A stretch of 64,000 bases of DNA from Rheum nobile (lineage: Eukaryota > Streptophyta > Magnoliopsida > Caryophyllales > Polygonaceae): the NCBI GenBank assembly GCA_027886185.1, contig WOAB01000152.1, positions 186,001 to 250,000 of the forward strand, given 5' to 3'. A program made the position numbers and the translations under genes. Numbering within the stretch: the first letter of the stretch is position 1; the number at the start of each line of letters is the position of its first letter. Below are positions 32,089-42,974 of this stretch, piece after piece. The notes under the pieces are model-generated. The model did not search any database and was not told the DNA's origin. It worked only from the letters and a program-made list of their open reading frames with translations.

Positions 32089-34910
32089 TGTAATATCCCT
32101 AAATTTTTGTAAGGATATTTGGGTAATTTTTCTCAACCTTCACTAATTAATTGTTTTGTTTTCGGTGGAGTTTTGATTTTCTGAAATTTCCTTGATATCC
32201 GTAATAATTCCCTGAGTAGTATAAAATACATTCGACGTATTTTCGGGCTTTAGAATATTTGTTTGGAGACAAACATATAATTCCCGGGATTAAATTTCAC
32301 ATTCCCATTTTATATTCTTCAATCCCATCACTGTTGTCTCCCCTACTCATTTCTCAAGCCCTCCCCGGCATAGCTTCCTCGAGCTCCTCCCGGCATGCCC
32401 ACCTCGAGCCTTGTGGTTGTCGGGGCACACCTTGCGAGGGGTTGGTCGGGACTTCCCTGGGCTATTTAAAGAGCTCGATGGGAGCAGCCAACGACCCACA
32501 CCTCTCGATCTCCCTCCTCTGTTTTCTCTCGCTCCCGCTCGGGCCGCTCCGCCTACTGCCCAGCCACGGCGAGCCGAAGCTCCCCTGCTCGAGCCCTGTC
32601 TCGCTGCATCTCCCCCGGCGCGAGGCACCTCCGGCGAGAACCCCCCTGTTGCCCCTCTGTTTTCTTTTCACGTGAAATGGGTGGTTTGATTTGGAAGAGA
32701 TGATGAATAGTATTGGTGCCCCCCCCTCTGTTTTTGTTGTTGTTGGGCCGAGAGGCCCATTTAAGCATCCAGTCCAATTTCAACCCGAAATCATTCGAGC
32801 GGTATAATTTCGATACCCTTTCGTCCGTATTTTTTTATAGGAAAATTTAATAAATATTTTATGATTTAATATCATAAATATTTAATAAATATAATTCCTT
32901 AAATTTGTCCAGTCAAATTAATTAATATGTCATATGCCGGATCGCATGTGGACCCATAATCTGTCGGAGCTATACCCGTGTCGAGCCCGGATTTCCGTCG
33001 TCATTAGGCTTTTCTGTAGACTAAGGCAAGTGGCGGTTCGCTCTTGCTCATCGTTCCATATTTACATTAATTATCAGCTGTTTATCTAAGTAATTAATTT
33101 GGAATGATTACAGTGTTTATCTGGAAATGGTTTTATAAACTGTTTTGGAAAATCATATAACGACGCTATTATCTGTGATCGCCTTCCGGGCATTTATGTG
33201 GATTAATAGGAAAACTAATCCAAGTAAGGATTAGCTGTTTCTATTATCTCTATGTTTAAGTTAATTGCCTGGATGGCTTTAATGTGAATAATTGCTGTGT
33301 TAGACTGTTTAGTTAACACGAGTGTTTGTAGGAACGCTAATCCAAGTAAGGATTAGTCGTTTCTTTATAACTTAATGTGCGTAGGAACGCTAATCCAAGT
33401 AAGGATTAGTCATTTCTTTATAATTTAATATTCGTGGGAGCGCTTATCCATATGTAAGGATTTGTCATTTCTTTAAATCATAATATTCCTCGGATTAATT
33501 CCGAATAATTTAAGGGTCATGACCTATGCTTCTTATCCACATGTAAGAATCTGAAGTGTTTTAAGCGCCTTGCAAGCGTCATTGGATGAGCTTAATTGCA
33601 GTCCTGTGTATTAAGCACTTAGCTAGTGCATTGGGGTGGACGTAACTGTCACCCTGTAAATTAAACTGTAAGCGCTGTGGCAGTGCAATCAGGGTGAACA
33701 TAAGGTCACCCGGTGTAATAATAACTTCCGTGTTCTCGGAATAATATTAAAAGCCTCAACAATGTGTGTGTGTTGTAATTTACTAAGATAAGTGCAGTTA
33801 AGCACATAATTAATAAGTGTAAGAACTGTAGTGCAATCAGGGTGAACGTAAGGTCACCCGGTGTAATAATAATGCCGTTGTTACTCGGCATAATAATGTT
33901 AAGTCCCGCGTGTGTGTTATGTGTGTTTTAATTTGGGTTGACGTAATTGTCACCCTGTGATTTAAGCCTTGTTGTCGTTCTTAATAACATTAATGTGTTT
34001 TTCAGTAATGTGTGTTTTATAATTAAATAAGATATGTGTCCGAGTGCACATGATTAATAAACCTTGGGCGAGTAGTGCAGCTAAGTAATAGTGCAGCTAG
34101 GAAAGCTCGTCTCGACTTGAATGTAGTACGTTCTCTTTCCAATCTGGATTCGCTGTATGCGATGAGGTTGGTTGTGAACCGAAGCATCTCAGTCAACTTT
34201 TAAATCATTGATGTGTGATTCTTTAAACATTCCAGATTTGTCATATTTCCTTAAAGACTCAATCTCTTGGAGTCTCTTTTCGAGTTGATTTCTGTGAAGA
34301 TGAAGTCTTCCAGAATCTTCTCTCATGCATACCTCTTGTTGTTATTCCGTGAAAGTGTCGGGTTATGTATCATCCCTTCGGTTATTATTCGAGGGACATT
34401 GATAGTAAATGGTTTCGATCACTCGAACCACTCTACTTTTTACCCTTGCTAGTCTATTCAAGTAGACTAACCCACGAACTTTGTTCTCCGCATGTGGGCT
34501 GGTGTCATCCGTTCGATTCGGCACATCAGATAGAGTGTAGATGAGAAGACTAGAAGGACTATGGAATCGACGGTGGTTTTCCGATGTTTTTAATAATTTC
34601 TTTTAATCAGGTTGAGATCCTTGGACAAGTGATCATTACGATCACAACCCTTTTTAATATCTTTTAAAAGTCTTCCGATGTACCTTGTTTAAGATTTCCG
34701 TTGTAATTTATTTAAACTCTGTGTTTGTCCTATTCGGGATTGTGATGTAATCACGGGACTCGTGTTTTATATGAATAAGGTTATCATTTTGTATCATTGT
34801 ATTTCATGATTTGTATTTAATCGGTAAAGCCTTGGGTGATCTCGGTAAGGAACACTGGGGTCACTGGCGGTAATACCTTTCCAAAAGGGTTATGTTTTGG
34901 GGGTGTTACA
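32089..34910 (+). repeat. 2.8-kb LTR-like unit, probably a solo LTR
   Basis: Begins TGTAATATCCCTAAATTTTTG and ends GGGGGTGTTACA, the typical edges of LTRs of large plant chromoviruses (Tekay/Del type). It has no coding region. It contains internal repeats: CTAATCCAAGTAAGGATTAG three or more times (33215-33470) and CAGGGTGAAC(A/G)TAAGGTCACC twice (33690 and 33840). Its own flanks do not match, but the outer pair of AACCT repeats includes it in array C. Confidence 0.6.
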
Positions 34911-36567
34911 AACCTACCCATTTAAATGGGGGAAGGGTTGGGTGTGTGGGCTGCATGCCCTTGGACAACCAGGCGGCACCAGTACCAGCGCCGGCACCGT
35001 TGGGTGGCTGGGCGGCTTGGTGGCTGGGGTAGCTTGGCCTGAGATGTTACAAAAAAGTACACTTTTATGTGAGTGCTCAAGCCACGGGCCTAGCCCAACA
35101 TGAGACACTCGCATGGGCCGCAGCCCATGTACCCCAACCCTTCCTTGTTGGCTACTCCAAATTAATGGAAGCCATTTCCAAGAGGTTGTTGGGAGCGCTC
35201 GAACTCGAGACCTCTCCCCTTTATCCCCTCCCCGCAAGGAGTGAATACCAATTGTGCTGCAGCACAATTGGTGATACAAGTGGTAAGGCATTGCCCTTGT
35301 ATCTAAAGGTCCCGGGTTCGATCCCCGTGGGCAACAACCTACCCATTTAAATGGGGGAAGGGTTGGGTGTGTGGGCTACATGCCCTTGGACAACCAGGCG
35401 GCACCAGTACCGGCGCCGGTACCGTTGGGTGGCTGGGCGGCTTGGTGGCTGGGGTAGCTTGGCCTGAGATGTTACATACACCCCAACCCTTCCTTGTTGG
35501 CTACTCCAAATTAATGGAAGCCATTTGCAAGAGGTTGTTGAGAGCGTTCGAACTCGAGACCTCTCCCCTTTATCCCCTCCCCACAAGGAGTGGATACCAA
35601 TTGTGTTGCAGCGCAATTGGTATCAACTCCTTGTGGGGAGGGGATAAAGGGGAGAGGTCTCGAGTTCGAGCGCTCCCAATAACCTCTTGGAAATGGCTTC
35701 CATTAATTTGGAGTAGCCAACAAGGAAGGGTTGGGGTGTATGGGCTGCAGCCCTGTGATGGGCCGGCCCAATGTGGTATGGGTATTACATAAAAGTACAC
35801 TTTTATGTGAGTGCTCAAGCCACCGGTCTAGCCCAACATAAGACACTCCATGAGCCGCAGCCCATGTACCCCAACCCATCCTTGGGGGCTACTCCAAATT
35901 AAATGGAAGCCATTAGCCAAGAGGTTATTGGTGAGAGTCGAACACGCGACCTCTCCACCCTTTATCCACTCCCCACAAGGAGTGAATACCAATTGTGCTG
36001 CAGCACAATTGGTATCAAGGTGCTTAGGCGCTTGATAAAGGGTGGAGAGGTCACGTTTTCGACTCTCGCCAACAACCTACCCATTTGGGGGGAAGGGTTG
36101 GGGTACACGGCCTGTTAAGGATGGCAGTGCCGGGGTGTCTGTCAGGCCCGTTGTCGGCAAGGTCAGGCACCAACATAAAGTATACTTTTTTGTAACATCC
36201 CAGGCCAAGCTACCCCAGCCACCAAGCCGCCCAGCCACCCAACGGTACCGGCGTCGGTACTGGTGCCGCCTGGTTGTCCAAGGGCATGCAACCCACACAC
36301 CCAACCCTTCCCCCATTTAAATGGGTAGGTTGTTACCCACGGGGATCGAACCCGGGACCTTTAGATACAAGTGGTAAGGCATTGCCCTTGTATCTAAAGG
36401 TCCCGGGTTCGATCCCCGTGGGCAACAACCTACCCATTTAAATGGGGGAAGGGTTGGGTGTGTGGGCTGCATGCCCTTGGACAACCAGGCGGCACCAGTA
36501 CCGGCGCCGGCACCGTTGGGTGGCTGGGCGGCTTGGTGGCTGGGGTAGCTTGGCTTGGGATGTTACA

Positions 36568-37093
36568 GCTCTAGTGGTGTTGTGGGATTGCGCCCATAGA
36601 CCACTTCAAAGGGTGTCTTCCTTGTTGCCGAGTGGACCGTCCTATTGTAGGCGAACTCAATGAAGGACAAAATATCCTCCCACCTGCGCAAGTTAGTCCT
36701 CAATATAGTTCTAAGCAAGACACCAAGAGTACGGTTGACCACCTCAGTTTGGCCATCCGTTTGAGGATGACAAGTAGTAGAGAAAAGAAGCTTAGTTCCA
36801 AGCTTAGCCCAAAGAGTCTTCCAAAAATAGCTTAGGAACTTAACATCTCGGTCCAACACAATGGACCTAGGAACTCCATGCAATCTCACAACATGATCAA
36901 AGAAAAGGTTAGCAACATGAGATGCATCATCGGTCTTATGGCATGTAATGAAATGTGCCATTTTGGAGAACCTATCTACTACTACAAAAATGGAGTCTCT
37001 CCCTCTCTTAGACCGTGGTAACCCCAAAACAAAGTCCATGGAAATGTCTTCCCAAGGTAGCTTAGGGATTGGCAAGGGAGAGTAGAGACCATG
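36568..37093 (-). pseudogene. G1 integrase catalytic core
   Basis: Read on the minus strand, the core carries MDFVLGLPRSKRGRDS and VVVDRFSKMAHF (first Asp, about 37035-36960), VLDRDVKF (second Asp, about 36860) and QTDGQTEVVNRTLG (Glu, about 36750-36710), so the D, D, E triad is intact. The frame is closed upstream by TAA at 37094-37096 and downstream by the foldback array after TTPLEL. Before these lesions it was an ordinary Ty3/gypsy integrase. Confidence 0.85.
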
Positions 37094-37096
37094 GGG

Positions 37097-37693
37097 TTAC
37101 ATTTTGGCCTTAGCACGCATACAAGTAGTACAAGAAGCACAAAGCTTCTCAACCGCTCTTAGCATCTTAGGCCAAAAGAAATGCTCTCTAAGCACATGTA
37201 AGGTCTTAAGGACACCAAAGTGTCCCATCAACCCACCCCCATGTGCTTCTTTCACAAGTATAGCTCGAATGGAGCCCTTAGGAATGCACAACCTATGACC
37301 TTTGAACAAAAATCCATCATGCAAGTAAAATTGACCATCACTTCCCTTAGACTTACGTGCGGCTACTATAGCACTAAAATCAGAATCAAGAGCATATAAG
37401 TCTTTCATGAAAGTGAAACCAAGCAACTTTGCATCTAATATGGTCAATAGAGTGTACCTCCTTGATAGGGCATCCGCCACCACATTGTCCTTTCCCCTCT
37501 TGTGTTTTATCACGTAGGGGAAATACTCAATGAACTCCACCCATTTAGCATGCCTCTTGTTGAGCTTGCTTTGGCTCTTCAAGAATTTCAAGGCCTCATG
37601 GTCGGAGTGTATGACAAATTCCTTAGGCAATAAGTAGTGTTGCCAAACTCTTAGCACACGTACTAAAGCGAGAAGTTCCTTGTCATAGGTGGG
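37097..37693 (-). pseudogene. G1 RNase H C-terminus and integrase zinc region
   Basis: Begins just after the stop at 37694-37696 with YPTYDKELLALV (RNase H), continues HSDHEALKFLKSQSKL and NVVADALSRR (end of RNase H, about 37480), and then the integrase N-terminal zinc-binding region with HFGVLKTL, HFFWPKM and CASCTTC (about 37240-37120). It ends with a TAA stop. Both stops could come from single substitutions in conserved codons. Confidence 0.85.
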
Positions 37694-37696
37694 GTA

Positions 37697-40243
37697 CTAG
37701 AGTTCGGCACCCCCAAGTTTCTCACTAAAATAAGCAATGGGTTTGCCCTCTTGCATGAGGACACCTCCAAGGCCTATTCCCGAAGCATCACACTCTATCT
37801 CAAAGATTTTGTCAAAGTTAGGCAATGATAAGAGTGGAGCTTGGGTGAGCTTGGCTTTAAGGCTAGCGAAGGCCGCCTCTTGTGTGGCGCCCCATGAGAA
37901 CGTCACACTTTTCTTGGTAAGCTCCGTGAGGGGCGCAGCCAAGGTGCTAAAGTCCCTCACAAAGCGGCGGTAAAAGCCAGCCAAGCCTAAGAAGCTTCGG
38001 ACTTGAGTCATAGTAGTAGGTGTTGGCCATTCATGAATAGCTTTCACCTTCTCTTCATCAACTCTCAAGCCCTCCTTACATACCACAAATCCAAGAAATA
38101 CCACATGATCCGAGAAAAAGTGGCACTTCTTGAAGTTGGCATATAGCTTCTCCTTTCTAAGGACCTCAAGAACTTGTCTAAGGTGATCAACATGTTCATC
38201 AAGATTGTGGCTATATACTAGAATATCATCAAAGTACACAACCACAAACTTGTCAATGAAGTGCCTTAGAACATGGTTCATGAGCCTCATGAATGTGCTA
38301 GGAGCGTTGGTGAGGCCAAAAGGCATTACCAACCACTCGTATAATCCTTGTTTGGTCTTAAAAGCGGTTTTGCACTCATCACCTTCTTTCATGCGAATTT
38401 GGTGATAACCACTCTTAAGATCAACCTTGGAAAACACACTCGCTCCATGCAACTTGTCAAGCATATCATCCAATCTTGGTATGGGATGGCGGTACTTAAT
38501 GATTATGTTATTGATCGCTCGACAATCAACACACATCCGCCAAGTACCGTCCTTCTTTGGTACCAAGATGACCGGAACTGCACAAGGGATAAGACTCTCC
38601 TTCACGTAGCCCTTGTCAAGCAATTCTTGGACTTGACGTTGCAACTCTTTTGTTTCCGTGGGATTAGCGCGGTACGCAGCCCTATTAGGTAATGTTGCCC
38701 CCGGTATGCAGTCAATTTGATGCTCAATACCTCTTATCAGAGGCAACCCCTTAGGCACTTCCTCTTGAAAGAGATCATCGAACTCTAACAAAAGGCGAGT
38801 GATGGGCTGCGGGAGTCCTTCAAGATCATTCAAGTTGAGAAGGATGTCCTTGCGAATGAACAAGAGACAAGACTCCCCACGCTTGAAGGCTTGATTGACC
38901 TCCTTGGACCGAGCTAAGAGCATATGACTAGAGGCACCTCCTTTGCCCCCAATCGCCATTTTCTTACCTTTGGCTTGCTCCTTAGCTTGGATCTGACGTT
39001 GCTCCTTAGCCACATGATCAGCCATGATTTCTTGAGGAGCTAAGGGATGAAGAGTAATCCTTTTCCCACGTAAATGGAAGGAATACTCATTGCTCACCCC
39101 TTGGTGTATGACGCCCCTATCAAACTGCCATGGCCTCCCCAAAAGAAGGTGACAAGCAGTCATAGGCAACATATCACACAAGACCTCATCTTTATAGCTA
39201 CCAATGGTGAACTTGATTATGGCTTGCTCCTTAACCTTTAGAGGGGTGTCAGAATTGAACCAACAAAGGGTGTAGGGTTGTGGGTGAGGAGTAGTGCTTA
39301 GGTTGAACCTAGACACTACTTCTTGGTCAATGATATTACAACATGACCCCCCATCAATTATCATGCTATACACCCTTCCATTAATAGTGCACCTAGTATG
39401 GAAGATGGTCTCCCTTTGGCTAGGTACACTAGGTCCCTCCGAGGCTATGAGCACTTTCTTAGCCACAAAACAGTCCCCTTGGGCTGCAACAACATGTACC
39501 TCTTCCTCGGCCTCCTCATTCTCAACAACCTCTTCTTCATACTCATCCTCGGATTCATATTCTCCTAGAGTATTAAGTAGAACTTGTCTTTTTGAGGGGC
39601 AATCCCGGGCAAAGTGCCCCCTTCCTAGACACTTGTAACACATGATGTCCCTTGCTCGGTTCTCACCCTCCCTTCGTTGGGTTTGAACTTGGCTAGGGGG
39701 TTCTCGTCTAGGGTGACTAGGTTTATCACCTCTAGTTGGTTCCAAGCGTCTAGGTGTAAGTGGTGCTCCTTTGGAGCTTTTCCAAGGGCGTGAGCTATTC
39801 CCTTGGGGGCGTCTTGAAGACAACGCTTTATACATACGATTAGTATAATGAAGCACTTCTTCCATAGGCGTCCCACAAGGAAAATGTTGCTTACTCACGA
39901 CCATTTTGAGTTCATTATTGAGATGGTTAATGAATTTGGAAATAAGATACCCTTCGGGAACTCTAAGTCCGGACCTAAAGACCAAGGTCCTTAGCTCCGT
40001 ATAGAACTCATCCGGGGTTTTATTCCCTTGTTCGAGTTGTTCCAATCTCTCATGAACTTTCTCGGCATAGTCATCCGGAACAAACCTATCCCTAAGAGCC
40101 CGTTTGAGTTCTTGCCATGTGGTCACTTGGGGGTGTCCAAGGAACTCTCGTTCCTCATTGTCCCCAAGCCACCATTGATAAGCAAAGCCTTCAAACTTGA
40201 TTGTAGCTATAGCTACTCGTTGAGCTTCCGAGTAGTTATAGTA
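37697..40243 (-). CDS. G1 gag-pol: gag C-terminal half, protease, RT, RNase H
   Basis: An open frame of about 849 codons. From its start: gag core (AIATIKFEGFAYQWW, then TTWQELKRALRDRF), CCHC knuckle CYKCLGRGHFARDC (about 39640), acidic linker, protease IIDGGSCCNII (about 39350) and RPWQF, then RT (VPVILVPKKDGTWRM; YFDDILVYS about 38230; FLGLAGFYRRF) and RNase H (IECDASGIGLGG about 37770). All catalytic residues seen in RT and protease are normal. It is joined to the preceding gag frame through one stop and closes at 37694. It is the best preserved retrotransposon coding region here. Confidence 0.9.
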   Translation of the reverse strand, partial: YYNYSEAQRVAIATIKFEGFAYQWWLGDNEEREFLGHPQVTTWQELKRALRDRFVPDDYAEKVHERLEQLEQGNKTPDEFYTELRTLVFRSGLRVPEGYLISKFINHLNNELKMVVSKQHFPCGTPMEEVLHYTNRMYKALSSRRPQGNSSRPWKSSKGAPLTPRRLEPTRGDKPSHPRREPPSQVQTQRREGENRARDIMCYKCLGRGHFARDCPSKRQVLLNTLGEYESEDEYEEEVVENEEAEEEVHVVAAQGDCFVAKKVLIASEGPSVPSQRETIFHTRCTINGRVYSMIIDGGSCCNIIDQEVVSRFNLSTTPHPQPYTLCWFNSDTPLKVKEQAIIKFTIGSYKDEVLCDMLPMTACHLLLGRPWQFDRGVIHQGVSNEYSFHLRGKRITLHPLAPQEIMADHVAKEQRQIQAKEQAKGKKMAIGGKGGASSHMLLARSKEVNQAFKRGESCLLFIRKDILLNLNDLEGLPQPITRLLLEFDDLFQEEVPKGLPLIRGIEHQIDCIPGATLPNRAAYRANPTETKELQRQVQELLDKGYVKESLIPCAVPVILVPKKDGTWRMCVDCRAINNIIIKYRHPIPRLDDMLDKLHGASVFSKVDLKSGYHQIRMKEGDECKTAFKTKQGLYEWLVMPFGLTNAPSTFMRLMNHVLRHFIDKFVVVYFDDILVYSHNLDEHVDHLRQVLEVLRKEKLYANFKKCHFFSDHVVFLGFVVCKEGLRVDEEKVKAIHEWPTPTTMTQVRSFLGLAGFYRRFVRDFSTLAAPLTELTKKSVTFSWGATQEAAFASLKAKLTQAPLLSLPNFDKIFEIECDASGIGLGGVLMQEGKPIAYFSEKLGGAEL

Positions 40244-41014
40244 CTAGAATATTTGATCGGTTTTTTGTTCCCAATCAAGATATACCTCGGGCTCACAATT
40301 TAAACCAAAACTTTGTACCTCCAATTTTACGCCATGTGGTCGTGACTGCTCCAAATTGGTCGGGTATTGGTTGCCATAGCCGCCGGCACCGCGTGGCTCA
40401 TAGGGCATGTAGCCGCCTTGCCCTTGTCCTTGGGATGCTCCATCTCTGCTTGGCGCATTCCTTAGGGGGTGCAGCAAGGGTCCGTGAGACCTAGGAAGGT
40501 CATTGGGCTGCATCCTTGATTGCTCCCCAAGCCTTAGTCCAGAATCTGCATGGTTAGTTCTAAAAGGCATGGTAGTAGAAGCAAAAGGCAAGGAAAAGTT
40601 AGAAGAGGCATATTCTTCCCTTGTAGTACTCATGTTATGTGCATGCCCTTGGAAGCCCTCGGTCACGGCATGGTTTGCCACTCCCGGAGTTGGCAAAGGC
40701 CAAGTTATCATAGGCACCGAGAGTTGATCACCCGGCGGCGCAAGGCCTAGCACGGAGGAGGTGTCCGTGCTTGCTCGCGGTTGAGACCCTCCTTGACCTT
40801 GGACGGATGAGACGCCCGGCATGGTCCTCCATTTCTCTTCCATGGCGCGCATGAAGGCAGCTTGCTCCTCCCTCATGGCGCTCAAGTGTTGACGGGCACG
40901 CTCGTCGACTTCCTCTTTAGAAGTTTGAAGGGCTTGGAGAAGTGTCTCCATGGTGATTGCCGAGACCTCCTTGGGGTCCTCATTAGTTGCTTGCTTATCT
41001 TTGGGATTCACCAT
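40244..41014 (-). CDS. G1 gag N-terminal region
   Basis: A 256-codon frame starting MVNPKDKQATNEDPKE with a coiled-coil-like segment (LLQALQTSKEEVDERARQHL), a glycine/proline-rich middle and EVQSFGLNCEPEVYLDWEQK at the end, where the gag core begins. A TAG stop at 40241-40243, likely from GAG by one change, separates it from the rest of gag-pol. The start codon is 26 bases inside the CATCTC context at 41010-41020; the leader to the primer site is about 0.9 kb. Confidence 0.85.
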   Translation of the reverse strand: MVNPKDKQATNEDPKEVSAITMETLLQALQTSKEEVDERARQHLSAMREEQAAFMRAMEEKWRTMPGVSSVQGQGGSQPRASTDTSSVLGLAPPGDQLSVPMITWPLPTPGVANHAVTEGFQGHAHNMSTTREEYASSNFSLPFASTTMPFRTNHADSGLRLGEQSRMQPNDLPRSHGPLLHPLRNAPSRDGASQGQGQGGYMPYEPRGAGGYGNQYPTNLEQSRPHGVKLEVQSFGLNCEPEVYLDWEQKTDQIF

Positions 41015-41939
41015 CTCTAACCTTCACAAAACAAGCACACGACAGCCACAAAATCCAAGAAAATTCCAACAAGGTACGTAACAAGTAAGATTGCCAAATT
41101 TGCCTAATTTAAATTAGGACTCGGAATCCAACAAGTTCTTGGGTTAGGGTGGCTCCTATATGCAAAAGACTCACAAAATTGAAAATAAAGTGCACCACAA
41201 TCCTTGTCAAAAACTTAAGTTAATTCACAACTCAAGCAATACTTGTAAGTACTTGTTTCCTATTACCACTTACTAAGGTTAGCTCAAGAAAAAGGAATTA
41301 CAACTTCACTTACAAGTGCTTCACAAAGAAAGAGTGTACGTCTTCTTTTTTTTTTCTTTTTTTTTTTGACTTGTCTTGACTTGCTCTTTTGTACAATATC
41401 AAGCCGAGTTTTTCTAAGGTTCTTCTTTTTTTTTTGACGTAAGAAATGCAGAAAATATAACAAGAAATTTGCAAGGCAACTCGAGTAACCAATAGCGTAC
41501 GCACTTCGGATTCGTTTCTCCACAAGAAGGCCCGATTTGCAATTAACATAGGCAATTTAACTCGGATTGTTTATGTGCCAAATAAGGAAAGCAAAGACTC
41601 AAGATACTATAACTAAATGCACGACTAAATGGGATTTAAGAGGTTGAAAGTTACACTTTTCAAATTTCAGCAAGCATTAATTGCATTCAAAGCACACATT
41701 AATTCCTAATTTGAAGGTTGTGATTCTTCAACTCCTAAAAATGTCTACTTCCTATAGGTAATTCTGACTTCCAGATCTACTCTAGATGCAGGACACAAAA
41801 CGCCAACAAAATCAAGAACAAAAGCAAGAACAACTCTCGGACGCAAGACTCACAATTACGAATGCAAGGGCACGAAAATAAGGAACTTGTAGGACTTCGG
41901 CCCTTGAATTTAAAAGAGGAATTTGAGCAAAACTTACGT

Positions 41940-41951
41940 GCTCTGATACCA
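41940..41951 (-). other. G1 primer-binding site (initiator tRNA-Met)
   Basis: The + strand reads GCTCTGATACCA, the complement of TGGTATCAGAGC, two bases from the 5' LTR. This is the standard plant iMet primer site. Confidence 0.9.
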
Positions 41952-41953
41952 AA

Positions 41954-42974
41954 TGTTGTGATCAAGGGATCTTGAAGCTACGGTGCAAGCTTTGCTCGTC
42001 GATGGAGGTGGAATCGCCAAACTAGGGTTCTCGGGTGGACGAAGGCATGGCGGAGGATCGAGAGTGGTTTGGTGGCGGAGTTGTGGCGGATAGTTGGCGC
42101 ACAAGATCTTCTTTAAAGAGGGAAGAAGATTGCACGCAGAAGTGAAAGGGGAGAAGGAGTGTGGGAGATAATCTCACTCGGCACACTAGGGTTTTTGACG
42201 CAAGAACACTTAGGAAAAGAGAGAGAGAGAGAGTTTGAGATAATTTATGGTTTAATTCTTGCGTGCCTTTTTCAACCTTCAAAAAGCCTTTAAATAGGCC
42301 TATACAAATGGTAAAAACGCCTAAGAAAAATGCCAAAAGTCAGGCGCACAAACAAACCCTAAATTCACTATTGGAAATGTCTAATTTAGGGACTTATTAA
42401 ATTCAAGTGCAATAACCACCAGGCAAAGTGGTGAATCTCTCGGCCATGGGCTTGGCCTATAAGAGTAGACATCTTGGGCCAGCCCATGGTGAAGGAAGCA
42501 TCGGTCAAAAGAGATCCAGAAGCGGCGGCGCCTCCCTTGAAGTCCTACATGCCGCTAGCGCCGAGCTCCCCGACGCTTGTTTGAAGGCAGTTGACGAAGG
42601 CGGCCTCGGCGTGGCTTAGGGCGGCTTGGCGTGCCAAACCCTTGTGGAGGTCTTGGAGAAGCTTCCTAGACCTAGACCTTGTGATGGCTCCAGGGATTGC
42701 CTCGTCATCTTGGACATTGGCCTTGGTGACGCTTGCGCCCGGCGCGCCCGGTGCCTTGGCTTTGTCTTGGCTAATGCCTTGCTTTGGCTTGGCTTTGGCT
42801 CTCCCATGCATGTCTTGGCCAGCTCCAGCTCCAAGTGTATCATCCATGTGCTCCGCGTCTTGATCCAGCTCCGGGTCCTCCATAGTGTCCATGGAGAGCT
42901 CCTCGGCGTCCATGTCCTCGGCAACGCCTATGTTGTCCTCGGTGTCTTGGCCTTGATGTGGCATGGTCACATCA
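41954..42974 (-). repeat. G1 5' LTR
   Basis: Right copy of the G1 LTR (1021 bp). It carries the same 141-codon frame (42545-42970) as the 3' LTR, with a few amino-acid changes and no stop. It is followed by the AGAGG duplication. Confidence 0.9.

Larger units (their letters stand above)
31223..34910. mobile_element. Foldback array C nested in B (TSD AACCT), ending in a 2.8-kb LTR-like unit
   Basis: Flanked by AACCT at 31218-31222 and 34911-34915. It has a complete type 1 palindrome (31223-31656), a type 2 module (31657-32082) and then TGTAATATCCC...GTGTTACA (32089-34910). The type 2 module's right arm switches near 32030 to the type 1 terminal sequence. All three modules end in TGTTACA and are joined through runs of A. 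Confidence 0.75.
30925..35476. mobile_element. Foldback array B nested in A (TSD TACAC)
   Basis: Starts TATAACATCTCAGGCC (first G mutated to A) and ends GGCCTGAGATGTTACA, flanked by TACAC at 30920-30924 and 35477-35481. It has a type 1 palindrome (30925-31222 continuing 34916-35047) and a chimeric palindrome (35048-35476) whose left arm is type 2 and right arm type 1. The CTCAGG variant is shared by the arms of B and differs from the CCCAGG of A and C, supporting one insertion unit. Confidence 0.8.
30871..36567. mobile_element. Foldback array A (TSD GCTCT), host to arrays B and C
   Basis: Begins TGTAATACCC and ends GGGATGTTACA, flanked by GCTCT at 30866-30870 and 36568-36572. Removing array B leaves three palindromic modules: type 3 (30871-30924 plus 35482-35789), type 2 (35790-36190) and type 1 (36191-36567, centre deleted). 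Each module has two arms in inverted orientation around a CTGCAG core. TG...CA ends and a 5-bp TSD are LTR-retrotransposon features, yet there is no direct terminal repeat, primer site or coding region. Confidence 0.8.
29433..42974 (-). mobile_element. G1: nearly complete Ty3/gypsy element with TSD AGAGG
   Basis: LTRs of 1019 bp (29433-30451) and 1021 bp (41954-42974), both TGTTGTGATC...GTCACATCA, are flanked by a perfect 5-bp duplication AGAGG (29428-29432, 42975-42979). The iMet primer site (41940-41951) and a purine tract (complement of TCCTCCCACTC, 30452-30462) fix the minus orientation. Gag, protease, RT, RNase H and integrase are all recognisable, with three in-frame stops and one foldback-array insertion in integrase. 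Without that insertion the element would be about 7.8 kb. Confidence 0.9.

Noticed and set aside
32259..32783. Serine/proline-rich frames in the 2.8-kb LTR-like unit as a host gene
   Set aside because: Frames on both strands overlap, have no domain, and lie inside an LTR-like sequence with defined ends.
30960..36560. Several 70-140-codon frames in the foldback arms as proteins
   Set aside because: They are mirror readings of the same inverted arms, recur with each copy on both strands and resemble no protein.
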